From Erysipelotrichaceae bacterium (lineage in GTDB: Bacteria; Bacillota_I; Bacilli_A; Erysipelotrichales; Erysipelotrichaceae), in the NCBI GenBank assembly GCA_029101345.1, contig JAQXQU010000015.1:1-51392 (forward strand): DNA of 51,392 bases. Direction: 5' to 3'. The translations under genes were made by a program, and so were the position numbers. This document shows, one piece after another, positions 35,512 to 44,044 of this stretch (positions are counted from its first letter, which is position 1; the number at the start of each line of letters is the position of its first letter). Below the pieces are notes generated by a model. It worked only from the letters and a program-made list of their open reading frames with translations. It had not been told where the DNA came from and did not search any database.

Positions 35512-36242
35512 AGGAAACCCACCTTCCTTAGGGCCATTTCCCTAATTATTGCACCATCTTCATATTTCTTGTAGAAATCCTCATCTGGCAATAAATATGA
35601 ATTGACAATCAGATTCAAGGCATCATGCTTGCTCAAGCCACGGGAATTCATATAGAAAAGAACATCCTCATCAATGGTTCCGCAGCTTAAGGAATGTGAT
35701 GCCTCAACATCATTTTCGTCAATTTTGAGTATTGGCAGGACTTTGGCTCTTTTTGGGTCATCAATTGTAAGACATCTTGATTTCTGATGGCATTTGGCTG
35801 CCTTAGCACCTTTCTCAATAATGCCAATGCAATTAAAGATCAAATCAGCATCGGCAAGACAGACAATATTATTGGCAATTTCCACTGTGCTGCCCTTTTC
35901 CTTATTATAGAGGTTGAAATCAAAACGCTTCCTGCTGTTAGCTAAGACAATAGTCAAAACTTGAAGAGAAGAGTCCAGATAGACATCAAGAGTGCTGTTA
36001 ATGCAGAATTGATGGTCATTTAATTCAAAATAGGTCATTTTGACATTTGCTCTATCAATTCTGCCCCGTTCATTCATATTTATATCGCCGGCATAATCAA
36101 CAAAGACCAGGATATTGTAATCTCCATCACTTAACTGATAGTCAAGATCAGGCTTGTCAGTCCTGATAATAATGGTAACATTATCATCATGATTGCCTTT
36201 GATTATGACTTTTTCGTTGTCCAAAATGAGATATTTAGCCAT
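35505..36242 (-). CDS. sufD: short SufD
   Basis: A SufB/SufD-fold beta-helix protein of only 245 residues, whereas SufD is usually about 350-440. The C-terminal part is recognisable (LSCGTIDEDVLFYMNSRGLS and DALNLIVNSYLLP). The N-terminal helical domain of larger SufD proteins seems absent. The ATG at 36242 is preceded by GAGGAAC. The frame is open upstream to 36314, but that stretch is sufC coding sequence. The 8-base overlap with sufC supports the start. Confidence 0.88.
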   Translation of the reverse strand: MAKYLILDNEKVIIKGNHDDNVTIIIRTDKPDLDYQLSDGDYNILVFVDYAGDINMNERGRIDRANVKMTYFELNDHQFCINSTLDVYLDSSLQVLTIVLANSRKRFDFNLYNKEKGSTVEIANNIVCLADADLIFNCIGIIEKGAKAAKCHQKSRCLTIDDPKRAKVLPILKIDENDVEASHSLSCGTIDEDVLFYMNSRGLSKHDALNLIVNSYLLPDEDFYKKYEDGAIIREMALRKVGFLC

Positions 36243-37062
36243 TGTTGTTCCTCTGATTGCGTGCACAGACTCCAAGTGAGAAGACCATTGGCTTTTCATC
36301 AACCAGTGGTTCAATATTCAGTTCATCATAGATCCAGTCATAACCCTCTTGATCAATCTTGATGACAAGTTCACTATCACCTTCGACAACAATCTTGCCA
36401 TCAACAATAACATGAGCATGAGTAGGTGCAATCGATGTAAAAAAGCGTTCATAATGGGACACAACCATCAATCCAAGATTCAATTCATTTTTCAGATCAA
36501 TGATGGCATCAGAAACCAATTTGATGGCATCAACATCAAGTCCAGAGTCAATTTCATCAAGCATGGCAATCTTTGGTTTCAGCATCATCATCTGCAAAAT
36601 CTCATTACGCTTCTTTTCACCACCGGAAAAACCGTCATTGACAAAACGATGAGCAAGATCCTCCTTCATCTTGAGCTTGGCTATATTCTTATCAATCTCC
36701 TTGATAAATTTGAATAAAGAGACCTTCTGCTCAGATCTGGCATTCAAAGAAGCCCTTAAAAAATCAGAGTTGGTTACACCTGAAATGACCTGGGGATATT
36801 GCATAGCCAAAAACAGACCGCTTCTGGACCTTTGGTCAACACTCATGCTTAAAACATCTTCCCCATTGAAGAGAATTTTCCCCTTTGTTACCTGGTAATT
36901 GGGATTTCCCATGATTGTCTGCAGCAAGGTGGATTTACCATTGCCATTAGGACCCATGATTGCATGTATTTCGCCATCACTAACAGTGAGATTGATTCCT
37001 TTTAGTATTTTCTTATCGCCTGCATTTACATGCAGATCGATGATTTCAAGTTTATTTGACAT
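36235..37062 (-). CDS. sufC: Fe-S assembly ATPase SufC
   Basis: A 275-residue ABC-type ATPase. Walker A is GPNGNGKST (37-45), the signature FSGGEKKR, Walker B IAMLDEIDSGLD and the switch VVSHYERF. The usual length is about 250; the C-terminal 20 or so residues after DELNIEPLV look like an extension that shares DNA with the sufD start. It is first in the operon, with AGAGGTG before the ATG at 37062. Confidence 0.95.
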   Translation of the reverse strand: MSNKLEIIDLHVNAGDKKILKGINLTVSDGEIHAIMGPNGNGKSTLLQTIMGNPNYQVTKGKILFNGEDVLSMSVDQRSRSGLFLAMQYPQVISGVTNSDFLRASLNARSEQKVSLFKFIKEIDKNIAKLKMKEDLAHRFVNDGFSGGEKKRNEILQMMMLKPKIAMLDEIDSGLDVDAIKLVSDAIIDLKNELNLGLMVVSHYERFFTSIAPTHAHVIVDGKIVVEGDSELVIKIDQEGYDWIYDELNIEPLVDEKPMVFSLGVCARNQRNNNG

Positions 37063-37084
37063 ATTATCACCTCTTGCCATAAAG

Positions 37085-37093
37085 ATTATAGCA
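37085..37093 (-). promoter_or_regulatory. sufC: extended -10 promoter of the suf operon
   Basis: Minus-strand TG-C-TATAAT (37093-37085), 22 bases before the sufC ATG. The -35 is weak. It would drive sufCDSUB. No Fur- or IscR-like palindrome was noticed between the divergent genes. Confidence 0.6.
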
Positions 37094-37197
37094 TAAGCTC
37101 AAATATCTTAATGAAATTACTATCCTAATTATTATATCGATTAGTTTTTTAAGGGATTCTAGTATATAATTTTAGAGTTAGGAGGTTTATTTTAGAA

Positions 37198-38202
37198 ATG
37201 GACAAAAAAGACATTCTAAAGAAGTACTGGTTTATTGGCGTTGTTGCAGCTATGATGCTAATATTCCTTGGCGTCTATTGTGCTGACGCAATAAAAAACA
37301 GAGAAGTCAGGATCAATACAAAGACAGTTGATGGCCAATATGCAATACTTGCTGTTGGGGATGACTATCTGCTTGCTGATGAACTATATGATAGCCTATA
37401 TGCCAGCACAGGCGTATCTGCAGCTTTCAATTCCTATGCGAATGCCGTTATTGATGCTGCTGTAAAGACTACTGATGATATTTCCACTTATGTCGCCAAC
37501 TATGCATACTACATTACCCAAAACAATACAGAAGAAAGCATTGATAGTGCATTAAGACAATATGGCTACAATGGCTATAATGATCTCAATACCTATTGCA
37601 TGATGGTTGTTAAACAGCAGGAACTATTGAGAAAGTTCTATGAAGACAACTACGATGAATACATCCAGCCATTGATAGATGAAGAAAGACCTCTGAATAT
37701 TTCCCATATTCTAATCAAGGTAGCTGACGTTGAACAAATCAAAGACGAAGATGGCAATGTAGTTGAATACATACCTCATCCAACTGATGAAGAGCAGAAA
37801 AAGCTTGATGAAGTATTGGAACTATTGAAGACGGAGGAATTCTCAGAAGTTGCCCTTACACATTCTGAAGATACATCATCAGCTCAGAATGGTGGTTCAT
37901 TAGGAATCAACTTCATCTCTACCCTGGATAATTATGTCCCTAATTTCAAGAAAGCCTGCCTTGAAATCAAAGCTGGTGAAACAAGTGATGTTATTGTAAC
38001 CGAATATGGCTATCACATCATTAAAGCTGAAGAAGCTGATACATCAAATCTTTTGGAAAACAGTGATTTTACATCACTTATCGATAAGAAGTATCCTAAT
38101 TTGACTCTTAAAGTCATTGTCGATAAGGGTGAAGAACTGGGATTTATCATTGCCGATGAAGACCTCAAGCATGAAATCACATCACTATTGGAGGCTGAAT
38201 AA
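37198..38202 (+). CDS. prsA: membrane-anchored parvulin-type foldase (PrsA-like)
   Basis: A 334-residue extracytoplasmic peptidyl-prolyl isomerase. A single N-terminal membrane anchor (about 11-28) is followed by a SurA-like region and a PpiC domain: PLNISHILIKV, SEDTSSAQNGGSLG, GYHIIKAEE. PrsA is normally a lipoprotein, but no lipobox is seen (the only early Cys is in GVYCAD), so this is an uncleaved anchor. TATAAT lies at 37165-37170, the -35 is weak, and GGAGGT is 11 bases before the ATG. Confidence 0.88.
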   Translation: MDKKDILKKYWFIGVVAAMMLIFLGVYCADAIKNREVRINTKTVDGQYAILAVGDDYLLADELYDSLYASTGVSAAFNSYANAVIDAAVKTTDDISTYVANYAYYITQNNTEESIDSALRQYGYNGYNDLNTYCMMVVKQQELLRKFYEDNYDEYIQPLIDEERPLNISHILIKVADVEQIKDEDGNVVEYIPHPTDEEQKKLDEVLELLKTEEFSEVALTHSEDTSSAQNGGSLGINFISTLDNYVPNFKKACLEIKAGETSDVIVTEYGYHIIKAEEADTSNLLENSDFTSLIDKKYPNLTLKVIVDKGEELGFIIADEDLKHEITSLLEAE

Positions 38203-38204
38203 TC

Positions 38205-39083
38205 ATGAAAAGAATTGCATTGGCTCTTATTGCCCTATTGTTATTGATTGGCTGTTCTTCTAAGGAATTCAGTTCTAAAAACTATGCCCAGGTCAGCGGT
38301 GGCGATGAAGTCATCTTCACTTATCCAGATGGCAAGAACTATACAAAACAGGATCTCTTCAACAACCTCAAGAACTTTGACTACTCTTCAACAATCCTTT
38401 CGGAAATCTGCAAGAAGATTGGCACAGCTGAAGGTCTTGATATGGAACAGTTTGCCAATGATGCCGAAGAATATATCAATAATTTCAAGGAAAATGGCGC
38501 TGAATATATCATTACCTATTATGGTGGTGAAAAAGTAATGACCGATACATTCATTGCTACAAAGATCATGGAAGTCTTCAATGAACGTTATGTTGAAGAA
38601 AACTTCGATTCATTATTAGCTGAAGACAAGCCAGTCAAGGCTCAGCTAGCAAGTTTTGATATCTTGGAAGATGCTGAAAAGTTCATTGAAATGGTCAATG
38701 ATGGATCATCATTTGAAATGGCGGCAGCTGAACTTGGCTATGGCAAAGAAGCTAGTCCAACAGTCTATGTTGATTCTGATGAATTGACTTTGGAAGTCAA
38801 GGATTATCTATTGAACAACAGTGATAATGGCTTATCCCCTGTTCTTACCACTGTCAAGACTACCAGCGATGCATCAGGCAATAGTGTTGAGACACCTGTC
38901 TATTATGTGTTGAATATTATCAGCCGTGATATCAATGAATTCAAGGAAGAATATGTCACTAAGGCTTCAGCAAAGATTGAAAGTGATACAATTCTAGATT
39001 ATATGTTCAAAAAGTTTGATATCAGATTCTATGATCAGAGAACATATGAAATGATTTCAAAGATCTATGAGGCGCTTCGCTAA
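38205..39083 (+). CDS. SurA/PrsA-like lipoprotein, degenerate parvulin
   Basis: A 292-residue secreted lipoprotein with signal peptide and lipobox LLIGC, so lipidated at Cys17. The body resembles the chaperone part of PrsA/SurA (helix-rich region, EKFIEMVNDGSSFEMAAAELG as in PpiC proteins). The parvulin core is reduced and lacks the HILIK and GG-LG blocks, so isomerase activity is doubtful. It follows the active-looking PrsA gene after two bases, with GGAGG upstream. Confidence 0.78.
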   Translation: MKRIALALIALLLLIGCSSKEFSSKNYAQVSGGDEVIFTYPDGKNYTKQDLFNNLKNFDYSSTILSEICKKIGTAEGLDMEQFANDAEEYINNFKENGAEYIITYYGGEKVMTDTFIATKIMEVFNERYVEENFDSLLAEDKPVKAQLASFDILEDAEKFIEMVNDGSSFEMAAAELGYGKEASPTVYVDSDELTLEVKDYLLNNSDNGLSPVLTTVKTTSDASGNSVETPVYYVLNIISRDINEFKEEYVTKASAKIESDTILDYMFKKFDIRFYDQRTYEMISKIYEALR

Positions 39084-39472
39084 TGTGCATTTTCTGTGAA
39101 ATTGTCAAAGGGAACATCCCTTCCAGCAAAGTCTATGAAGATGAGCGTTCAATAGGCATTTTGGATATCTCACAAGCAACAAAAGGCCATACGCTAATCA
39201 TTCCCAAGAAACACTATGATAACATCCTGGATATGCCAGATGATGAATATGCAGCATTGATGCTAAAGGCAAAGGAAACAGCCCATAAATTGAAAAAGCT
39301 GAATCCAAATGGTTTCAATATCCTCAGCAATATCAATCCTGCCGCTGGCCAAAGTGTCATGCATGCCCATATCCATATCATCCCTCGCTATGATGAAAAT
39401 GATGGCATCAGCATTGATTTCAAGGAAAACAAAGAAGATCTGGAAAAGATTCTATCAGTCATCAATAGCTAA
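39083..39472 (+). CDS. HIT-family nucleotide hydrolase (HinT type)
   Basis: A 129-residue protein with N-terminal CIFCEIVKG and the histidine triad HAHIHIIPRY. HinT-type enzymes hydrolyse nucleoside phosphoramidates and AMP-lysine. The start overlaps the lipoprotein stop (TAATG), indicating coupling. A terminator follows. Confidence 0.93.
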   Translation: MCIFCEIVKGNIPSSKVYEDERSIGILDISQATKGHTLIIPKKHYDNILDMPDDEYAALMLKAKETAHKLKKLNPNGFNILSNINPAAGQSVMHAHIHIIPRYDENDGISIDFKENKEDLEKILSVINS

Positions 39473-39481
39473 TATGCAATT

Positions 39482-39506
39482 AAAGCCCAAATCAATGGGC
39501 TTTTTT
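39482..39506 (+). terminator. prsA-lipoprotein-HIT operon terminator
   Basis: AAGCCCA and TGGGCTT pair around a 6-base loop, followed by TTTTTT. Confidence 0.9.
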
Positions 39507-39535
39507 AATGAAAAGGATGAACTTCTAATTTGTTG

Positions 39536-39566
39536 TGATATGTACCCAATTATCTAGACACTAATT
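39536..39566 (+). repeat. left terminal inverted repeat of the IS3 element
   Basis: TGATATGTACCC followed by AATTATCTAGACACTAAT. It pairs imperfectly with 41038-41068. Confidence 0.8.
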
Positions 39567-39601
39567 TGTTTATGCTAATTGGATTATATATCTTTAGGAA
39601 T

Positions 39602-40486
39602 CTAAATGCTAATGGATGTTTCTCTGTAAACTACAGGGGACATCCATTTTGTTTTGGATTGGATTCTTTGATTGTTGAAATAGTATATGTATTCATCAAG
39701 TGCTTTGGAGAATTCTTCAAATGATTCATAGTCTTTCTCATAGCCATAATAGATTTCGTTTTTAAGCGTTCCGAAGAATGATTCGATAATGCAGTTGTCA
39801 TAGCAGTTTCCTTTGCGGGACATGGATTGGATAATGCCTTTATCCTTGAGTGATGAAACATATCTTTGGTTCTGATATTGCCATCCCTGATCTGAATGGA
39901 ATATCAGTCCTTCAAGATTGCTGCATTTGCTGAAGGCTTTGTTGAGCATATCCTCAACCTGCTCGTAGTTTGGATGCAGTGACAGATTATATGAGATTAT
40001 TTCGCCGTTATACATGTCCAATATTGGCGAAAGATAGCACTTGCCCCATGGGAAGTTGAACTGCGAGACATCCGTTGACCATTTGGCGTTTGGCTTGTCG
40101 CTTTTGAAGTTTCTGTTTATGAGGTTATCAGCGACAGTTCCCGCATCTCCCTTATATGAATGATATTTCTCCTTAGGCGCTTTTCCTTTCAATCCAAGCT
40201 TGTTCATCAGTCTTTGGATCTTTTTGTGATTTACTGCAAAGCCCCTGTTGATAAGCTCGTGATAAATTCTTCTGACACCATATCTGCCTTTGTGTTCATT
40301 GAAGATGGATGCTATTTCATCCATAAGCTCCTTGTTCTTCAATTCATCGTGGTCAGGCTTGCTTATTTCGAAGCAATGGGTAGATCTTGGAAGCTTGGCT
40401 GCTTCAAGAAGACATGACAGCTTGTATCCTTTGGAAACCAGTTCCTTGATGAATCCTGCTTTTTCGCCTTGGCTGATAACGATCAC
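39602..40486 (-). CDS. IS3-family transposase OrfB (DDE integrase domain)
   Basis: A 294-residue rve-type DDE transposase. An N-terminal HTH_21-like region (HKGRYGVRRIYHELI) precedes the catalytic domain. The DDE residues lie in KWSTDVSQF, FHSDQGWQYQ and NCYDNCIIESFFGTLK. The frame is open upstream of its GTG at 40486 back to the A7 run at 40549-40555, so the active enzyme is probably an OrfA-OrfB fusion made by -1 frameshifting. Confidence 0.93.
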   Translation of the reverse strand: MIVISQGEKAGFIKELVSKGYKLSCLLEAAKLPRSTHCFEISKPDHDELKNKELMDEIASIFNEHKGRYGVRRIYHELINRGFAVNHKKIQRLMNKLGLKGKAPKEKYHSYKGDAGTVADNLINRNFKSDKPNAKWSTDVSQFNFPWGKCYLSPILDMYNGEIISYNLSLHPNYEQVEDMLNKAFSKCSNLEGLIFHSDQGWQYQNQRYVSSLKDKGIIQSMSRKGNCYDNCIIESFFGTLKNEIYYGYEKDYESFEEFSKALDEYIYYFNNQRIQSKTKWMSPVVYRETSISI

Positions 40487-41022
40487 TTCTGCCTGTTCTG
40501 ATTCTTCTTCGCAATCTGCGCTTTCCTTGTTATCTCCAAGGCCTTTGCTTTTTTTAAGTAGGCATTCTCCGCTTCCAGATATTCCAATCTTCTTTTAAGG
40601 AGCTTGAATTCCTCTTTTTCGCTTGGTGTCAGTTCATTGTCTTCGATTTCTTTTTTCATAGGCTTGGGTTCCTTGCGAGGTCTTCCTTGTTTCCTTAATT
40701 CCAAGCCATCATAACCTTCCAGCTTATACTTTCTGACCCATTGATACAGTTGCCCATCACTAATCCCGGCTTCCATGGCTACAGACATGCAAGATTCTCC
40801 AGCCATGACTCTGGCCACCAGTTCAAATCTTTCCTCTTTGGACCAGACTTTATTGAATTGTCTGTGTTTCAATCCATCAATTCCATGAAGATCATATAAT
40901 CTGACCCATACGGTAATTTTATTTCTAAATCTCGCTCTAGAAATGCCGCTTGGATAAACAATTTCTTTTCCGGTCTTATAATTCTCAACACACTGTAGTT
41001 TATACTCCCATGAGTATTTCAT
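40483..41022 (-). CDS. IS3-family OrfA (helix-turn-helix protein)
   Basis: A 179-residue protein with two helix-turn-helix regions (about 1-50 and 65-110) that bind the terminal repeats. The C-terminal heptad region EFKLLKRRLEYLEAENAYLKK is a likely leucine-zipper multimerisation segment. The stop overlaps the OrfB start by 4 bases. Confidence 0.9.
   Translation of the reverse strand: MKYSWEYKLQCVENYKTGKEIVYPSGISRARFRNKITVWVRLYDLHGIDGLKHRQFNKVWSKEERFELVARVMAGESCMSVAMEAGISDGQLYQWVRKYKLEGYDGLELRKQGRPRKEPKPMKKEIEDNELTPSEKEEFKLLKRRLEYLEAENAYLKKAKALEITRKAQIAKKNQNRQK
40549..40555 (-). other. probable -1 ribosomal frameshift site in the IS3 element
   Basis: The orfA frame reads TTA AAA AAA GCA on the minus strand, so the heptamer A-AAA-AAA can slip by -1. 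After slipping the frame has no stop and continues through 23 codons into OrfB. This is the standard way IS3 elements make OrfAB transposase. Confidence 0.75.
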
Positions 41023-41037
41023 AAAAAAGTACCCCTT

Positions 41038-41068
41038 TCCTAATGTCTAGGAATTGGGGTACATATCA
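41038..41068 (-). repeat. right terminal inverted repeat of the IS3 element
   Basis: On the minus strand TGATATGTACCC is followed by CAATTCCTAGACATTA. It mirrors 39536-39566. Confidence 0.8.
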
Positions 41069-41088
41069 TTGTCCATCCTTATAGTATA

Positions 41089-41865
41089 TCAAGCATTTAT
41101 CCTAATTCTTTTGATGTCAACTACCTTCTTGTTATGATCATCAATCACTAGGACAACACCACAGACCATACCCTTGCCATCTGCAATCGTATAGCGGGTT
41201 TTTTCATGAAAAATGCGATTCCGGATACATTCATCAATATCACGGCCAATGATTGATTCAATTGCACCACACATTCCGACATCCGTTATGAATGCTGTAT
41301 TATCAAGCATACATTCATCGGCTGTCTGAACATGGGTATGAGTGCCTAGAACAACATCAATCCGATTCCTATAGTATTCGGCAAAGATGCGTTTTTCAGC
41401 CGTTGATTCACCATGCAGATCACAGATATAGATATCAACACCAAGATCTTCAGTTTCTTCCAACAGTTCATCAGCACAATCAAACAAAGGCTTATCACAT
41501 TCAGGAATCCCATATTCGCATAATAGATTGAACAGGCAGATTCTAATGCCATTTATATCAATGATCAGATAATGATCGCCCATGTCTATCAGATGATTGG
41601 CTGGTGTAACCATTCTTGGAAAATCTTCCATATGAGAGATGATTTCCGATTTGGAAAAGGTATGATTGCCCATTGTAAAGTAGTCAATGCCAATATTCCT
41701 TAGCTGATTGTAGATTCTTGTTGTAATGCCTTTGCCATGTGCGGAATTTTCAGCATTGGCAATAGTCAGATTGATTGCATATTTTTCCTTTAAAAAAGCT
41801 AAAGTGGAAGAGACAGCATCCCTTCCACTTCTTCCTGTAATATCACCTAGAAATAAGATATTCAT
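41089..41865 (-). CDS. ymdB: YmdB-type metallophosphoesterase (TIGR00282)
   Basis: A 258-residue dinuclear-metal phosphodiesterase. The motifs are FLGDITGRSG, IANAENSAHGKGI, GNHTFSK, DLHGESTAEK and GTHTHVQTAD. In B. subtilis the orthologue hydrolyses 2',3'-cyclic nucleotides and affects biofilm formation. The start overlaps the last base of the rny stop, the conserved rny-ymdB pairing. Confidence 0.94.
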   Translation of the reverse strand: MNILFLGDITGRSGRDAVSSTLAFLKEKYAINLTIANAENSAHGKGITTRIYNQLRNIGIDYFTMGNHTFSKSEIISHMEDFPRMVTPANHLIDMGDHYLIIDINGIRICLFNLLCEYGIPECDKPLFDCADELLEETEDLGVDIYICDLHGESTAEKRIFAEYYRNRIDVVLGTHTHVQTADECMLDNTAFITDVGMCGAIESIIGRDIDECIRNRIFHEKTRYTIADGKGMVCGVVLVIDDHNKKVVDIKRIRINA

Positions 41866-43418
41866 TATCTAGCAACTTCATTTGCACGAAGTTCACGAAT
41901 GACTGTTACTTTGATTTGACCAGGATATGTCATTTCGCTTTCGATTCTTTCTTTGATATCATGTGCAATCAAGTGACACTTGGCATCATCAACCTTCTCA
42001 GGAACTACCATGACACGAACTTCACGACCAGCCTGGATAGCAAAAGCTTTATCAACGCCATCAAAGTCATTGGCAATCTTTTCAAGAGTTTCCAGTCTCT
42101 TGATATAGTTTTCTATGCCTTCATATCGAGCACCAGGTCGAGCAGCACTTAATGTATCAGCAGCAGCTACAAGCTGGGAAATAATGCTTGTTGCAGGAAC
42201 ATCACCATGATGAGACTCGATAGCGTTGACAACAACGGCGTTCTCACCATGTTTTTTGGCAATTCTTGCACCAAGTTCAATATGCGTGCCATCCTGTTCG
42301 AAATCAACAGCCTTGCCAATATCATGCAGAAGACCAGCTCTTTTAGCTAGATTCTGATTCAAGCCCAATTCAGCTGCCATCATGCCAGCCAGTGATGCTA
42401 CTTCAATGGAATGAGCTAAGCCATTCTGACCATAGGAATAACGATAGCGCATTCTGCCAAGAAGCTTGACCAGTTCCTTATCCATCTTGCCAATCTGAAG
42501 CTTGAAGCAGGCTTCTTCACCAATCTTGCGAATAGTGTCGTTCATTTCCTTAGTGACCTTATTGACCACTTCTTCAATTCTTCCTGGCTGGATACGGCCA
42601 TCTCTGATCAATGTTTCAAGGGAAATCTTGGCTATTTCTCTTCTGATTGGATCAAAGCAGGAAACGGTAATGGCTTCAGGTGTATCATCAATGATCAGAT
42701 CTACACCAGTAGCTTGTTCAATAGCTCTGATGTTTCTTCCTTCACGACCAATGATTCTGCCTTTCATATCTTCAGAAGGAATGGAAACAACAGATACTGT
42801 TCTTTCAATCGTCTCTTCCTGTGCGTATCTTTCAATAGCAGTAGCAATGATCTCTCTTGATTTTTCCCTAGCAGTTGACTTGGCTTCTTCCTCGGCTTCA
42901 TGGATGTAATTGGACATCTCAACCTGAATTTTCTTTTCAACTGCTTCCATCAGTTCTTTCTTAGCTTCTTCCTGAGACATATTTGAGACTTTCTCAAGAA
43001 TAGCAATCTGACCATCAATTCTAGCTTGAAGGTCAATTTCCATCTTATCTAGTTGTGCTGACTTTTCATCAGCCTTGCGAAGTTTTTCGTCTAGTTTCTT
43101 TTCTTTCTGATTAAGATTTTCATCACGGAAATTCAATGAATCTTCACGTCTTAAGAGCTTGGTCTCAAGATCCATAAGTTCATTGCGACGTTCTTTGATT
43201 TCCTTTTCAGCTTGAAGCTTTAAATCATAGACTTGTGTCTTGCCATCAAGGACAGCTTGTTTCAAAGTGTTCTTGGCTTTGTTTTCAGCATCCTCTAAAA
43301 CCGCTTTGGCTTCTGCTTTAGCGTTATTGACTTTAGCAGCATTGATTACTGACATAATCACGATGCCGGCAACTACTCCGATAGCAACAAGTAAAATGGA
43401 AGTAATCAAATTTGGCAT
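41865..43418 (-). CDS. rny: ribonuclease Y
   Basis: A 517-residue membrane-anchored endoribonuclease that starts mRNA decay. An N-terminal membrane helix (about 4-25) is followed by a long charged coiled coil (about 30-200), a KH domain (GRIIGREGRNIRAIE) and an HD domain with LLHDIGKAVD and IESHHGD. GGGGG precedes the ATG. Its promoter is at 43468-43496. Confidence 0.97.
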   Translation of the reverse strand: MPNLITSILLVAIGVVAGIVIMSVINAAKVNNAKAEAKAVLEDAENKAKNTLKQAVLDGKTQVYDLKLQAEKEIKERRNELMDLETKLLRREDSLNFRDENLNQKEKKLDEKLRKADEKSAQLDKMEIDLQARIDGQIAILEKVSNMSQEEAKKELMEAVEKKIQVEMSNYIHEAEEEAKSTAREKSREIIATAIERYAQEETIERTVSVVSIPSEDMKGRIIGREGRNIRAIEQATGVDLIIDDTPEAITVSCFDPIRREIAKISLETLIRDGRIQPGRIEEVVNKVTKEMNDTIRKIGEEACFKLQIGKMDKELVKLLGRMRYRYSYGQNGLAHSIEVASLAGMMAAELGLNQNLAKRAGLLHDIGKAVDFEQDGTHIELGARIAKKHGENAVVVNAIESHHGDVPATSIISQLVAAADTLSAARPGARYEGIENYIKRLETLEKIANDFDGVDKAFAIQAGREVRVMVVPEKVDDAKCHLIAHDIKERIESEMTYPGQIKVTVIRELRANEVAR

Positions 43419-43467
43419 TATTTATTTACCCCCATAATTGTAAAAAATTGGAAAAATATCCTTCACT

Positions 43468-43496
43468 ATAATACTACAAAACCCTTATAAATACAA
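43468..43496 (-). promoter_or_regulatory. rny: promoter of rny-ymdB inside a terminator-like hairpin
   Basis: TTGTAT (43496-43491), 17-base spacer, TATTAT (43473-43468). The -35 lies in the loop of the hairpin at 43475-43507. Confidence 0.55.
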
Positions 43497-43507
43497 TTAT
43501 ATAAGGG
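43475..43507 (-). terminator. terminator-like hairpin upstream of rny
   Basis: CCCTTATA and TATAAGGG form a stem around a 10-base loop. On the minus strand a short TTTT follows, so it is a weak terminator for whatever is transcribed from the recA side. Confidence 0.5.
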
Positions 43508-44044
43508 CTTTGCAACAGTACTAATCATATGCCAATCTCATGAAGAAAGTCCATTTTGCTGATTTTATGCTTTATATCATTAATCGATCTTGCAAATACA
43601 GCTTTCTATTGAATTTTCCCAGTGTTTTTTTGCGAAAGAAGAATAATAAAACACAATAAGAAATCTATTTATACATAGAGTCATATTGATGGGATAAACC
43701 TTTGAATTGAGGATAAGACCTCTTCAAATTCTGCAAAAGGAAGAATGTCTTGAATAGATGATTGTCTAAAGTATAAAACCGCAAAAAAGCATATCCGGTT
43801 TTCTTGCAATTAGGGAATATATAACTAAAATCACTTGGAATAATGCCTTCTTCTTTCAAACATAGCAATTGCAACTAGTCTAAACAGAAGGAGGAATTGG
43901 ACTGCTGTAATATCCCCAATCACCTGCATCTGTTGGCATCAATATTAATAAATATATTTCCACTACAGATTTCCGATGGGAAAAAACTATAATGCAAGAA
44001 TAAACAATCCAGCATACCATTAGTATACATATGTTTGCATAAAT
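43508..44044 (-). other. about 0.54 kb between recA and rny without a convincing gene
   Basis: Two short minus-strand frames exist: 43665-43874 (69 codons, TTG start, no SD) and 43880-44071 (63 codons). The GTG start of the second lies inside the recA terminator. If used, an internal ATG would give a peptide with a membrane segment (ILMVCWIVYSCIIVFS) and the tail TDAGDWGYYSSPIPPSV. I recognise neither. They may be gene relics, a small secreted peptide, or chance. No tRNA, riboswitch or repeat was seen. Confidence 0.35.

Larger units (their letters stand above)
39536..41068. mobile_element. complete IS3-family element, IS150 group
   Basis: 1533 bp. The ends begin TGATATGTACCC and finish GGGGTACATATCA. 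About 30 bp at each end form imperfect inverted repeats (left ...AATTATCTAGACA, right ...CAATTCCTAGACA). A 3-bp direct repeat TTG flanks it (39533-39535 and 41069-41071). It carries two overlapping genes on the minus strand. The insertion lies between the HIT gene terminator and the ymdB 3' end, so no gene is broken. Confidence 0.88.

Noticed and set aside
39536-39549. IS3 ends placed at TGTACCC with a 4-bp ATAT duplication
   Set aside because: Extending the repeats to TGATATGTACCC gives longer matching ends, the expected TG...CA termini and a 3-bp TTG duplication, a better fit to the group.
40483-40486. orfA/orfB overlap of the IS3 element as a pseudogene frameshift
   Set aside because: Overlapping frames joined by a slippery A7 run are the normal design of IS3 elements, and both frames are complete.
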